In this document: positions 1-7,036 of the stretch, piece by piece
Numbering within the stretch: position 1 is the stretch's first letter
Layout: each line of letters begins with the position of its first letter
Source of the DNA: Ignavibacteria bacterium
GTDB lineage: Bacteria; Bacteroidota; Ignavibacteria; Ignavibacteriales; Melioribacteraceae
Direction: 5' to 3'
Assembly (NCBI GenBank): GCA_003233295.1
Contig: QILJ01000393.1
Location: forward strand, 1-7,973
DNA length: 7,973 bases
Translations under genes and position numbers: made by a program
Notes under the pieces: generated by a model
The model's input: only the letters and a program-made list of their open reading frames with translations
Told to the model about the DNA's origin: nothing
The model's database searches: none

Positions 1-483
1 TCGTGAATCGGCAAACCCGCCTCCTTGCTCAGATACATAAACGTTCGGGACAGACCTGATTATATCAGTTAGAAATCTTGCGCCTAAATTTCGTTGTATC
101 TTCTTCGAGTCAATGTTTGTAAAGGCAACCGGTGTTTCTCTGATACTGGCATACTTCCCTTTCACCAATGATTCTTGGAACAATATGGCTTTTTGTGCAA
201 GCCCAACAGTAATGGTTGTATCCGATAATAAACTGAGATGAATAAATTTCGTTTTATATCCAACATAAGAAAAACTTACAGTTGCACTTCCATTCTGAAG
301 ATTGTTTATCCGGAACTTTCCTTCACTATTGCTTACTGTACCGTAGTTTTTTCCTTTTACGAGAATATTAACATTTATAAGCGGTTCCGCCGTTAATGAA
401 TCAACGACTCTGCCTGATAAAGATACTGATTGAGCTAAAACAAGACCATTAACTAATAGAACAAATAGGAATAATTTGATCAT
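1..483 (-). CDS. TonB-dependent outer-membrane receptor, N-terminal part (runs off the left edge)
   Basis: An open frame of 161 codons starts with ATG at 483-481 and is still open at base 1. Residues 1-17 form a signal peptide: a Lys at position 3, a hydrophobic core FLFVLLVNGLVLA, and a likely cut after Ala17. Residues about 20-100 resemble a carboxypeptidase-regulatory-like beta domain (SGRVVDSLTAEPLINVNI, then GTVSNSEGKFRI and VSFSYVGYKT). Residues about 115-161 match the start of a TonB plug domain (RETPVAFTNI, then SVPNVYVSEQGGGFADSR). This layout is typical of Bacteroidota-type receptors that import siderophores, vitamins, peptides or glycans. The ligand cannot be told from this part. 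The gene begins 12 bases after the nadA stop, so it may be cotranscribed with it. The Shine-Dalgarno is weak (AGAAAG, with a longer than usual spacer). Family call is firm; substrate is unknown. Confidence 0.85.
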   Translation of the reverse strand, partial: MIKLFLFVLLVNGLVLAQSVSLSGRVVDSLTAEPLINVNILVKGKNYGTVSNSEGKFRINNLQNGSATVSFSYVGYKTKFIHLSLLSDTTITVGLAQKAILFQESLVKGKYASIRETPVAFTNIDSKKIQRNLGARFLTDIIRSVPNVYVSEQGGGFADSR

Positions 484-495
484 CTAAAAATCTTT

Positions 496-1422
496 CTATA
501 CTATCTCTAGCATTCTGTTAATTGGTATTCGTGCCTTCTCCGCAACATCTTTCGGCACTTTTACTTCGTATTGATCATATTTAAGAGCGTTCAATAATTT
601 TTCAAGTGTTATCATTTTCATATACTCACAAACCGAGTCTTCACTCATCGGTAGAAACTCGCTCTGCGGTTTTATTTTTTTCATTCTGTGCAGAATGCCT
701 ACCTCAGTTGCAATCACAAATTGATCGGCATCAGAATTCTGTATATGTTTTATCATTCCTTCGGTTGAATAGATATTAATATCACAGTCATAAACTTCCG
801 ATTCTAACATGCACGAAGTCGAGCATCCGCATTCAGGATGAATAAGAAAATCTGCATTCGGATATTCTTCCATTTTTTTAGCAAAGTCAATTTCACCTAT
901 CTTTTCGTGTACATGACACGCTCCGTCCCATATTTTTATGTTTCTACCGGTGACTGCTTTTGTGTAGCTGCCCAAAAACTTATCTGGCAGAAAAAGTATC
1001 TCTTTCTCTTCCGGAATTGTTTCAACAACTTTTACAGCATTGGATGAAGTGCAGCAATAATCAGACTCCGCTTTAACTTCTGCTGTAGTATTCACATAAC
1101 TCACAACAACCGCATCGGGATTTTCTTTTTTCCATTTTCTTAACTGATCGGCTGTAATAGTTGAAGCAAGCGAACATCCGGCTTCCGGATCGGGAATTAG
1201 AACTTTCTTATTCGGAGAAATTATTGAAGCTGTCTCCGCCATGAAGTGAACTCCGCAGAAGACAATTACATCTGCATTAGTTTTCGCTGCAACTTGTGAC
1301 AGACCAAGCGAGTCCCCGACAAAATCTGCAATATCCTGGACTTCCGGTATCTGATAATTATGTGCAAGTATTACCGCGTTCTTTTCTTCTTTAAGTTTTT
1401 TTATTTCATCTAAAATGTTCAT
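496..1422 (-). CDS. nadA: Quinolinate synthase NadA
   Basis: Condenses iminoaspartate, supplied by NadB, with dihydroxyacetone phosphate to give quinolinate in de novo NAD synthesis. It is a cytosolic [4Fe-4S] enzyme. The 308-residue length fits the short NadA class, as in Thermotoga. The N-terminal AHNYQIPEVQDIADFVGDS (20-38) holds the substrate-binding His21 and Tyr23. The three expected cluster cysteines are Cys83 (in AGCSLA), Cys169 (in GACHVH) and Cys265 (in EDSVCEYMK). Tyr109 in SYVNTTAEVKA and Glu197 in HPEC are also conserved positions. Extra cysteines at 198, 200 and 204 (ECGCSTSC) are not cluster ligands by family alignment. The start is supported by a G-rich Shine-Dalgarno at 1431-1436 that overlaps the nadC stop codon. 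It follows nadC after 12 bases, so the two are very likely cotranscribed. No sign of damage. Confidence 0.97.
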   Translation of the reverse strand: MNILDEIKKLKEEKNAVILAHNYQIPEVQDIADFVGDSLGLSQVAAKTNADVIVFCGVHFMAETASIISPNKKVLIPDPEAGCSLASTITADQLRKWKKENPDAVVVSYVNTTAEVKAESDYCCTSSNAVKVVETIPEEKEILFLPDKFLGSYTKAVTGRNIKIWDGACHVHEKIGEIDFAKKMEEYPNADFLIHPECGCSTSCMLESEVYDCDINIYSTEGMIKHIQNSDADQFVIATEVGILHRMKKIKPQSEFLPMSEDSVCEYMKMITLEKLLNALKYDQYEVKVPKDVAEKARIPINRMLEIV

Positions 1423-1430
1423 TTAGTTTT

Positions 1431-1436
1431 CCCCCT
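1431..1436 (-). promoter_or_regulatory. Ribosome binding site of nadA, overlapping the nadC stop
   Basis: The minus strand reads AGGGGG, 8 bases before the nadA ATG. Its first two bases are also the last two of the nadC TAG (1437-1435). This placement points to translational coupling between nadC and nadA. Confidence 0.6.
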
Positions 1437-2277
1437 ATATTATTAACAATGATATATCCAGAGCACTAACTGAATGAGTTATTGCCCCGACAGAAATATA
1501 GTCCACACCGGTCTCTGCAACCACTCTGATATTTTCAGCCGTAATATTCCCCGATGCTTCCACCTTCGCTTTCTTATTGATCATTATAACTGACGCCTGC
1601 ATTTCCTCAATAGGCATGTTATCGAGCATAATAATATCAACGTTGTTGTTCAAGGCTTCCACAACTTCATGAAGGTTTCCGGTTTCAACTTCAATTTTGT
1701 ATTTGAAGCCATATTGCTCCCTGATTATCTTCACTGCTTTCGGAATTGAGCCGGCAGCTTTGATGTGATTTTCTTTCAGCATAACCATATCGAACAACCC
1801 GATACGATGATTCGTCCCTCCTCCGACAGCTACTGCATATTTATCGAGATATCTAAAACCGGGTATAGTTTTACGAGTATCCAAGAGTTCTGCCTTTGTA
1901 TTTTTTAACTGCTCAACATATTGTCTCGTTTTAGTAGCAACACCGCTCATCCTCTGCAGAAAATTGAGAGCAGTCCGTTCTCCGCTAAGAGCGGTTTTCA
2001 TCTGCCCGGAAAACTCAGCAATTAAATCGCCCTTTTTAACTTCTGCACCGTCATAATAATTTGAATGGAATTCCAGACCTTTACCATCAAGTAATTTGAA
2101 CACATATTGAAAAACTTCCAATCCAGCGATCACTCCGGATTCCTTTGCAACAAGTTTCCCTTTACATTTTACTTTCTCATCAACAATGGCAGAGGTTGTA
2201 ATATCACCGCTTTGAATATCTTCCTCCAAAGCAAGTTTAATTAATTCCTTTGATTTTTCGATGTAATTATTATTCAT
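1435..2277 (-). CDS. nadC: Nicotinate-nucleotide pyrophosphorylase (quinolinate phosphoribosyltransferase) NadC
   Basis: Converts quinolinate and PRPP to nicotinate mononucleotide, CO2 and pyrophosphate, the last of the three nad steps here. The 280-residue length is normal. The N-terminal part has EEDIQSGDITT (18-28). The core has GERTALNFLQRMSGVATKTR (99-118), DTRKTIPGFRYLDKYAV (133-149), GGGTNHRIGLFDMVMLKENH (152-171), EVETGN (196-201, Glu198), MLDNM (217-221, Asp219) and EASGNI. These supply the basic residues that hold the two substrates. The C-terminal GVDYISVGAITHSVSALDISL is the usual phosphate-binding end. The ATG at 2277 gives the standard N-terminus, though the Shine-Dalgarno (AAGATAAG) is weak. 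A 107-base spacer with two palindromes separates it from nadB, so nadC and nadA could be expressed somewhat apart from the upstream genes. Confidence 0.97.
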   Translation of the reverse strand: MNNNYIEKSKELIKLALEEDIQSGDITTSAIVDEKVKCKGKLVAKESGVIAGLEVFQYVFKLLDGKGLEFHSNYYDGAEVKKGDLIAEFSGQMKTALSGERTALNFLQRMSGVATKTRQYVEQLKNTKAELLDTRKTIPGFRYLDKYAVAVGGGTNHRIGLFDMVMLKENHIKAAGSIPKAVKIIREQYGFKYKIEVETGNLHEVVEALNNNVDIIMLDNMPIEEMQASVIMINKKAKVEASGNITAENIRVVAETGVDYISVGAITHSVSALDISLLII

Positions 2278-2296
2278 TTTATCTTATCTTTTTTAA

Positions 2297-2311
2297 TCCG
2301 CCAAAGGCGGA
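2297..2311. repeat. Small perfect palindrome in the nadB-nadC spacer
   Basis: TCCGCC, AAA, GGCGGA: a 6-base-pair perfect stem with a 3-base loop. It lies 20 bases upstream of the nadC start. On the transcribed (minus) strand it is followed by TTAAAAAAG rather than a run of T, so it is not a good intrinsic terminator. I recall similar CGCC-TTT-GGCG palindromes as scattered intergenic repeats in various bacteria, but cannot test copy number here. Confidence 0.6.
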
Positions 2312-2317
2312 CAAGTG

Positions 2318-2352
2318 ATGAATTCCTCGCAGCTTGCAGCGGGGAGATTCAT
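2318..2352. repeat. Imperfect inverted repeat (REP-like) in the nadB-nadC spacer
   Basis: Arms ATGAATT-CCTCGC (2318-2330) and GCGGGG-AGATTCAT (2339-2352) pair around the 8-base loop AGCTTGCA, with one wobble pair and one bulged G in the plus-strand reading. In the minus-strand RNA the wobble becomes a C-A mismatch, so the structure is weaker there. The GC-rich core stands out from the AT-rich surroundings. Together with the neighbouring small palindrome it looks like an inserted intergenic repeat unit rather than a gene-specific control site. No T-tract follows on either strand. Confidence 0.55.
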
Positions 2353-2384
2353 TAGAATCAGTACTGTATTTTTATTTTTACTTC

Positions 2385-3959
2385 TCAGTCTATCTTCTCA
2401 AATTTGATGCTAGAGTTTATTAAAACCACATGACCGTAAAACTTGCTGGATAGATCAGGATGATCACTTCTTTGATGCGCGCCTCTGCTTTCCTTCCTAT
2501 ACAGCGCACTCCTAACAATACTCTCAGCCAGATTCAGCAGGTCTCTTTCCTTTCTAAAAAATGAATCTGAACTCATAGCAGGAAGCTGTTCCGATAATAT
2601 TTCAATCTCAGTTAAAGCATCATTCAGGTCATCTTCATTCCTAATAATTCCAACCTTTTCAGTGAATATTCTTTGAAGTTTGTGTAAAGTAATATTGTAG
2701 TGCTGCATTGAAAAATCTGATACTTTATACTGGATTAAATCGCTTTCCGGGATATTTATTTCCGAGCCAATATTTTCCGATGCTTTAACAGCAGCTCTTC
2801 TCCCGAAGACCAAGCACTCCAGAAGTGAATTACTTGCAAGACGGTTAGCCCCGTGAACCCCAGTGGATGCAGCTTCGCCAATAGCAAATAGTCTGCCGAC
2901 ACTCGTCGCGCCAAATAGATCAGTTTTAATTCCGCCGACGGAGTAATGTGCTGCCGGAGCGATTGGGATCAATTCCGAAGTCATGTCAATTCCTTCCGCT
3001 AAAGCAAAGTTATAAATATTACTGAAGTTGTCTTTGATCGATGTTTCGCCTAAATCACGGGCATCCAGATAAATAAATTTTTTATCTGATTTTTTGATCT
3101 CTTCAAAGATTGCTTTTGCTACAACATCCCTCGGCGCCAGTTCTTCCATCTCGTGATAGTTGGACATAAATCTTTCACCCTTAGAGTTTATCAGATATGC
3201 TCCTTCGCCGCGGACTGCTTCACTGATCAAGAATATTGCTCCGCTCTCGGAATAGAAAGCAGTTGGATGGAACTGTGTGAATTCCATATCGCGAATTTCC
3301 GCTCCGGCGCTCAATGCCATCGAAATACCTTCCCCAACTGCAGCGTTCGGATTAGTGTTGCGCAGATAAATATTATTGTAACCACCCGTTGCAAGAATTG
3401 TATTTTTTGAATAGAATGAATTCACTTCACCGGATTCCATGTCTAGTGTATTGATACCAGCAACTTCATCCTTTGTAGAAATTAGATCCAGCACTTGCGT
3501 ATGGTGAAGAAAAGTTATGTTGGCAATCTCTTTAACTTTATCATATAAAAACCGCGTAACAGCTTCCCCGGTTGAACTTCCGTGTGCATGGATCACTCTT
3601 CTCTTTGAGTGACCGCCTTCCAGCCCGAAATTATATTTACCATTCTTCTTATCAAACTTCATTCCTGTATCTATCAACTCTTGAACGCATTCAATACCTT
3701 CAATAACAAGAACTTTCACCGCTTCCTTATTGCAAATACCTCGCCCGGTTTTTAGTGTATCTTCAACGTGGGATCCTATTGAATCTCCTTCGCCCATAGC
3801 AACTGCAATACCTCCCTGCGCAAGCCACGAATTGATTTTATTTTCCTTGATCTTCGAGACTATCAATACACTTCCGTATTTTGCGGCTTGGTATGCAGCA
3901 AACAAACCGGCTAAACCGCTTCCTACAATTAGGAAATCATATGTTTTGTTATTAGTCAT
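2385..3959 (-). CDS. nadB: L-aspartate oxidase NadB
   Basis: FAD enzyme that oxidises L-aspartate to iminoaspartate, the first step of de novo NAD synthesis; the product is passed to NadA. The 524-residue length is close to the E. coli enzyme (540). The FAD-binding Rossmann start is [18 protein letters not shown] (9-26, GxGxxG at 13-18). Further family blocks are LAQGGIAVA (46-54), [16 protein letters not shown] (112-127), [11 protein letters not shown] (226-236), [10 protein letters not shown] (275-284), [12 protein letters not shown] (336-347) and [20 protein letters not shown] (370-389). Arg277, His338 and Arg373 line up with E. coli Arg290, His351 and Arg386 of the active site. The C-terminal helical domain ends with [13 protein letters not shown] (490-502). 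These blocks favour NadB over the related succinate dehydrogenase flavoprotein. The ATG at 3959 overlaps the panD stop by 8 bases (ATGACTAA), with AGAAAG just upstream. Confidence 0.97.
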   Translation of the reverse strand: MTNNKTYDFLIVGSGLAGLFAAYQAAKYGSVLIVSKIKENKINSWLAQGGIAVAMGEGDSIGSHVEDTLKTGRGICNKEAVKVLVIEGIECVQELIDTGMKFDKKNGKYNFGLEGGHSKRRVIHAHGSSTGEAVTRFLYDKVKEIANITFLHHTQVLDLISTKDEVAGINTLDMESGEVNSFYSKNTILATGGYNNIYLRNTNPNAAVGEGISMALSAGAEIRDMEFTQFHPTAFYSESGAIFLISEAVRGEGAYLINSKGERFMSNYHEMEELAPRDVVAKAIFEEIKKSDKKFIYLDARDLGETSIKDNFSNIYNFALAEGIDMTSELIPIAPAAHYSVGGIKTDLFGATSVGRLFAIGEAASTGVHGANRLASNSLLECLVFGRRAAVKASENIGSEINIPESDLIQYKVSDFSMQHYNITLHKLQRIFTEKVGIIRNEDDLNDALTEIEILSEQLPAMSSDSFFRKERDLLNLAESIVRSALYRKESRGAHQRSDHPDLSSKFYGHVVLINSSIKFEKID

Positions 3960-4302
3960 TTACTTTCTCGTTATTATGTTCATCTACAAAGACCAATTTA
4001 GCTTTGTAATTTGAACACTCATCCTCATCATACTCAGCATAGCTGGCAATAATTATTAAATCGCCGACATGCACTTTACGTGCCGCAGCGCCGTTCAACC
4101 CGATTTCTCCTTTTTCCCCGTATATTACATAAGTCGAGAATCTTTCCCCGTTTGTGATATTATAAATATCAACTTTTTCAAACTCGATCAGATTAGCTTT
4201 ATCACACAATATTCTATCTATCGAGATTGAACCTTCATAGTTTAGATCAGCGTATGTCACTGTCGCTCTATGAATTTTCGATTTCAGCAGAGTCCGTATC
4301 AT
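3952..4302 (-). CDS. panD: Aspartate 1-decarboxylase PanD (pyruvoyl enzyme)
   Basis: Decarboxylates L-aspartate to beta-alanine for PanC. The 116-residue proenzyme has the family start [20 protein letters not shown] and cleaves itself between Gly24 and Ser25 (YEGSISID) to form the pyruvoyl group on Ser25. Thr57 and Tyr58 (FSTYVIYGE) and [20 protein letters not shown] (70-89) are the expected active-site and core segments. The start at 4302 is well supported: AGGAG stands 5 bases upstream and the N-terminus matches the family exactly. The first 35 bases overlap the end of coaX in another frame, and the stop overlaps nadB by 8 bases. It therefore sits between the CoA and NAD halves of the cluster and shares its substrate, aspartate, with its neighbour NadB. 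Confidence 0.97.
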   Translation of the reverse strand: MIRTLLKSKIHRATVTYADLNYEGSISIDRILCDKANLIEFEKVDIYNITNGERFSTYVIYGEKGEIGLNGAAARKVHVGDLIIIASYAEYDEDECSNYKAKLVFVDEHNNEKVND

Positions 4303-5077
4303 TTATACTCCTATTCATTTTAAGTGTTTCCAAAAGTCCATATAAAACAAGATTTGAATCAACCACATCGAACAACCCGGTATTTGCAAAAAGAGCAGAA
4401 AATCCACCGGTGCCAATTATTAAAGGCTTAACACCGTGGAATGCTTCGTTGGTTATGTTTTTCGTGATCTCTTTTATCATTCCTATCTGCCCATGATACA
4501 ACCCAACTTGGATACTTTCAACCGTCGTCTTTCCGTAAGAATATTCACTGGCTTTGATCTCAACTCGCGGTAATTTTGCCGTTCGTTTCTCCAGACTTTC
4601 CATGGAAATTCTGATGCCGGGAATTATCACTCCGCCGAGATACTCGCTCGATTTTGAAATAACACAGAATGTTGTCGCTGTACCGAAATCAACAATGATA
4701 AGATTCTGATGCGGATGAAGTCTTGTTGCTGCTACGGCATTGGCAATTCTGTCGCTGCCAACTTCATGCGGATTCTTATATTTGATCTTCAATCCCGTTT
4801 TTACTCCAGGCTCAAGAAAGAACGGTTCCATATCGAAATATTTTCTAATGCCGTTCATAAGCGAGTGATTTCTATCCGGCACAACACTGCAGAATGAAAT
4901 ATCCTCAACATCATTCGGATCGAAATCATTTTCCCTCAGCACATTTTTCAAAAAAAGCCCGATTTCATCCGATGAAAATGATTCCCTTACATTCTTCCTG
5001 AATTGTAAAACAAGTTTATCATCATCGAACACTCCGCCTAAAATTTGAGTGTTTCCTACGTCAAGTGTTAAGATCAT
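4268..5077 (-). CDS. coaX: Type III pantothenate kinase CoaX
   Basis: Phosphorylates pantothenate to 4'-phosphopantothenate, the first committed CoA step. Type III kinases are known to need a monovalent cation and to resist CoA feedback. The ASKHA-fold motifs are in order: phosphate-1 loop DVGNT (6-10), [11 protein letters not shown] (107-117), phosphate-2 loop VDFGTATTF (129-137), GGVIIPG (148-154) and the adenosine-side GTGGFSALF (222-230). I start at the ATG at 5077, giving 269 residues beginning [11 protein letters not shown]. This ATG shares an ATGA with the coaBC stop and has GGAG 6 bases upstream. An in-frame ATG at 5089 would add four residues but lacks a Shine-Dalgarno. The C-terminal tail after about residue 254 is polar and poorly conserved, and it is the part that overlaps panD. 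Confidence 0.95.
   Translation of the reverse strand: MILTLDVGNTQILGGVFDDDKLVLQFRKNVRESFSSDEIGLFLKNVLRENDFDPNDVEDISFCSVVPDRNHSLMNGIRKYFDMEPFFLEPGVKTGLKIKYKNPHEVGSDRIANAVAATRLHPHQNLIIVDFGTATTFCVISKSSEYLGGVIIPGIRISMESLEKRTAKLPRVEIKASEYSYGKTTVESIQVGLYHGQIGMIKEITKNITNEAFHGVKPLIIGTGGFSALFANTGLFDVVDSNLVLYGLLETLKMNRSINDTDSAEIENS
4308..4312 (-). promoter_or_regulatory. Ribosome binding site of panD inside coaX
   Basis: AGGAG on the minus strand, 5 bases before the panD ATG at 4302 and within the coding end of coaX. It fixes the panD start and confirms that the 35-base overlap is real rather than a mis-called start. Confidence 0.75.
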
Positions 5078-6294
5078 TGCGATCTCCATCGATTAAAAAG
5101 TTTTTCTGCAAGTTCATCAGCAGTATCAACTATATGGCTTTTACCATCGTTATCAATAATTTCAAATAAATGCTGCACATCATTTTCTCTATCTGATAGA
5201 GCATTAAAAACGATAGCATCAGCTTTTGAGTTATCAAGCAATTTCTTTATTTCATTTCCTTTCTTTTCATTATCTCGTTCATCCAGAAGTTTGAAAGCCG
5301 TTAACTTCACATCTTTGTTAAGCGACCATTCTTTGATATGATTTACAAGTTTGATATTCTTAGAAAACGTTACAGTTATCGAGTCGCCTGATGAATCCAA
5401 TTTTTCAGTAAGCGGAAGTTCGATTATTTCTCCTTTTACATTAATATTTGCAGGGGAGTAATCACTCACTGCAGCAAGGTGTATCACCAGATCGTATCTT
5501 TTTGATGTAAGCTCAGATTCCAGAATATCTTTCAGACTTTGGAACGAGTTAAACTCAATAAGGTCCAAATCAAAAGCTGGTTTAACTGCCGATTCTGAAA
5601 GGAGAAGTGTAACATCAGCGCCGTTGATATAAAAGTGTTCTGCAATTTTAACAGCAGTTCTGCCGGAGGACTTGTTGGAAATATGTCTCATCCCGTCAAT
5701 GTTTTCAATCGTTCCCCCGCCGGTTATGAGAACTTTATAATTTTTATTGTTATTGCTGTGAAGTTGGCTGCCAATATAACCGAAGATCAAATCGGGGTCT
5801 AACAATTTCCCTTCCCCTTCATCACCGCAGGCTAAATAGCCTACATCCGTTGGCAGTATGTGAATTCCCCATTCCGATAATTTATTCAGTGATGCCTGTG
5901 TAGCCGGATGTGTGAACATTGCAGTATTCATAGCCGGAGCAATGAGATACGGTTTCTCCCTGTCGTGTGCTAGAAAAAGTGAGGTGATCAGATTGTCTGC
6001 AATTCCATTTGCAAATTTGTTAATCGTATTAGCATCAGCGGGAACCACGATTGTTAGATCAGCCCATTTTGTCAAATCGATATGACTCATCATTCTGCCC
6101 GGTTCAAACGAATCCGTATAAACCGGTCTGTGAGTCAATCCTTCAATAGTAGCTTGCCCGATAAACTTCAGCGCAGAACTAGTAGCAGCAACTTCAACTT
6201 CAAATCCGGCTTGAATTAATTTTGAGATCAAATAAGCAGATTTATATGCTGCTATTGATCCGGTTATCTTTATTAAAACTTTATAGTTTGACAT
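5074..6294 (-). CDS. coaBC: Bifunctional phosphopantothenoylcysteine decarboxylase / phosphopantothenate-cysteine ligase CoaBC (Dfp)
   Basis: Ligates cysteine to 4'-phosphopantothenate (CoaB) and decarboxylates the product to 4'-phosphopantetheine (CoaC, FMN-dependent). The 406-residue length is normal. CoaC domain about 1-175: KITGSIAAYKSAYLISKL (9-26), catalytic His71 in SHIDL, Asn123 in PAMNTAMFTHP and Cys156 in GYLACGDEGEGKL. CoaB domain about 185-406: VLITGGGTIENIDGMRHISN (188-207), Asn207 in ISNKSSGRTA, LAAVSDYSPA (273-282, Asp278) and a Lys near 298. The later blocks LTAFKLLDE (331-339) and FNALSDR (363-369) differ from the usual GFAAET/GFALET and ANDVS forms, so the CoaB half belongs to a divergent branch. 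It overlaps panC by 14 bases and coaX by 4, indicating tight translational coupling. Confidence 0.95.
   Translation of the reverse strand: MSNYKVLIKITGSIAAYKSAYLISKLIQAGFEVEVAATSSALKFIGQATIEGLTHRPVYTDSFEPGRMMSHIDLTKWADLTIVVPADANTINKFANGIADNLITSLFLAHDREKPYLIAPAMNTAMFTHPATQASLNKLSEWGIHILPTDVGYLACGDEGEGKLLDPDLIFGYIGSQLHSNNNKNYKVLITGGGTIENIDGMRHISNKSSGRTAVKIAEHFYINGADVTLLLSESAVKPAFDLDLIEFNSFQSLKDILESELTSKRYDLVIHLAAVSDYSPANINVKGEIIELPLTEKLDSSGDSITVTFSKNIKLVNHIKEWSLNKDVKLTAFKLLDERDNEKKGNEIKKLLDNSKADAIVFNALSDRENDVQHLFEIIDNDGKSHIVDTADELAEKLFNRWRSQ
5084..5087 (-). promoter_or_regulatory. Ribosome binding site that decides the coaX start
   Basis: GGAG on the minus strand with a 6-base spacer to the ATG at 5077. 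It lies downstream of the first base of the alternative ATG at 5089, so it can only serve the second one. Confidence 0.65.
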
Positions 6295-7036
6295 TATCGA
6301 TCAACCTTACATTACCTAAAAATACTGCACCATATCTAACTCCGCCGTGCGTTTCAATGTAATCAGTTTTGAGACCATTTCTATTTAATTCCTCAGCAAT
6401 CTCAGTATCAGATTTTTCTGAATTCAGAAGTTTTGGAAACAGCGCGGCAATTTGACGTTCATCTTCCTTCAGTAATCTGTTGCGCGAACTCAACGCTAAT
6501 CCGTCTTTCTCTCTTACAGTAGGAGATGAGATTATCTTAACATCCATAAAAAACGCGTCAACCATCCCTTGTACAAGTAAAAGCTGCTGTCTATCCTTCT
6601 CTCCGAAATATGCTTTACCAGGTTGTATTATATTAATTAACTTCATCACAACAGTCAGCACGCCCGTAAAATGCCCGTCACGTGATCTACCGCATAGTTC
6701 TTTACTGAAAGATGTTTCTTCAACTTTATAGATATAATTATCAGGATAAAGGTCTGCATAACTCGGAGTGAACAGATAATCGACATTCATTTTGTTCAAG
6801 AACGAAATATCATCTTCCAATGATGAAGGATAATTATTTAGGTCATCCTTATTATCAAACTGAGTGGGATTAACAAAAATACTCACAACAACAATCTGAT
6901 TTTCCTCTTTTGCTCTTTCAATCAGACTTATATGCCCCTGGTGAAACGCTCCCATAGTGGGAACAAATCCAATTGACATATTCGTATGCCTCTGTAATTC
7001 TCTTTTCATCTCTGCCGGATCGGAAAATGTTTTCAA
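6281..7036 (-). CDS. panC: Pantothenate synthetase PanC (pantoate-beta-alanine ligase)
   Basis: Joins pantoate and beta-alanine with ATP through a pantoyl-adenylate to give pantothenate. Class I synthetase-like nucleotidyltransferase motifs: PTMGAFHQGHISL (26-38, with HQGH as the HIGH motif), SIFVNPTQF (52-60), SRDGHFTGVLTVVMKL (118-133), FGEKDRQQLLLVQ (144-156), REKDGLALSSRN (175-186, the KMSKS counterpart). The start is TTG at 7036, sharing TTGA with the panB stop; AGGAG at 7045-7049 supports it, and it gives the normal distance to the PTMG motif. The next ATG, codon 10, has no comparable site. At 251 residues it is about 30 shorter than E. coli PanC. The shortage is all in the C-terminal domain, where the usual DPETL...PV segment and part of the helices are missing before RLIDNV. 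Confidence 0.95.
   Translation of the reverse strand: MKTFSDPAEMKRELQRHTNMSIGFVPTMGAFHQGHISLIERAKEENQIVVVSIFVNPTQFDNKDDLNNYPSSLEDDISFLNKMNVDYLFTPSYADLYPDNYIYKVEETSFSKELCGRSRDGHFTGVLTVVMKLINIIQPGKAYFGEKDRQQLLLVQGMVDAFFMDVKIISSPTVREKDGLALSSRNRLLKEDERQIAALFPKLLNSEKSDTEIAEELNRNGLKTDYIETHGGVRYGAVFLGNVRLIDNVKL

Noticed and set aside
2297..2352. Hairpins between nadB and nadC as intrinsic terminators
   Set aside because: Neither is followed by a T-run on the transcribed strand; the bases after the small one are A-rich.
5074..5089. coaX start at ATG 5089
   Set aside because: It lacks a ribosome site; the ATG at 5077 has GGAG at the right distance and gives the standard N-terminus.
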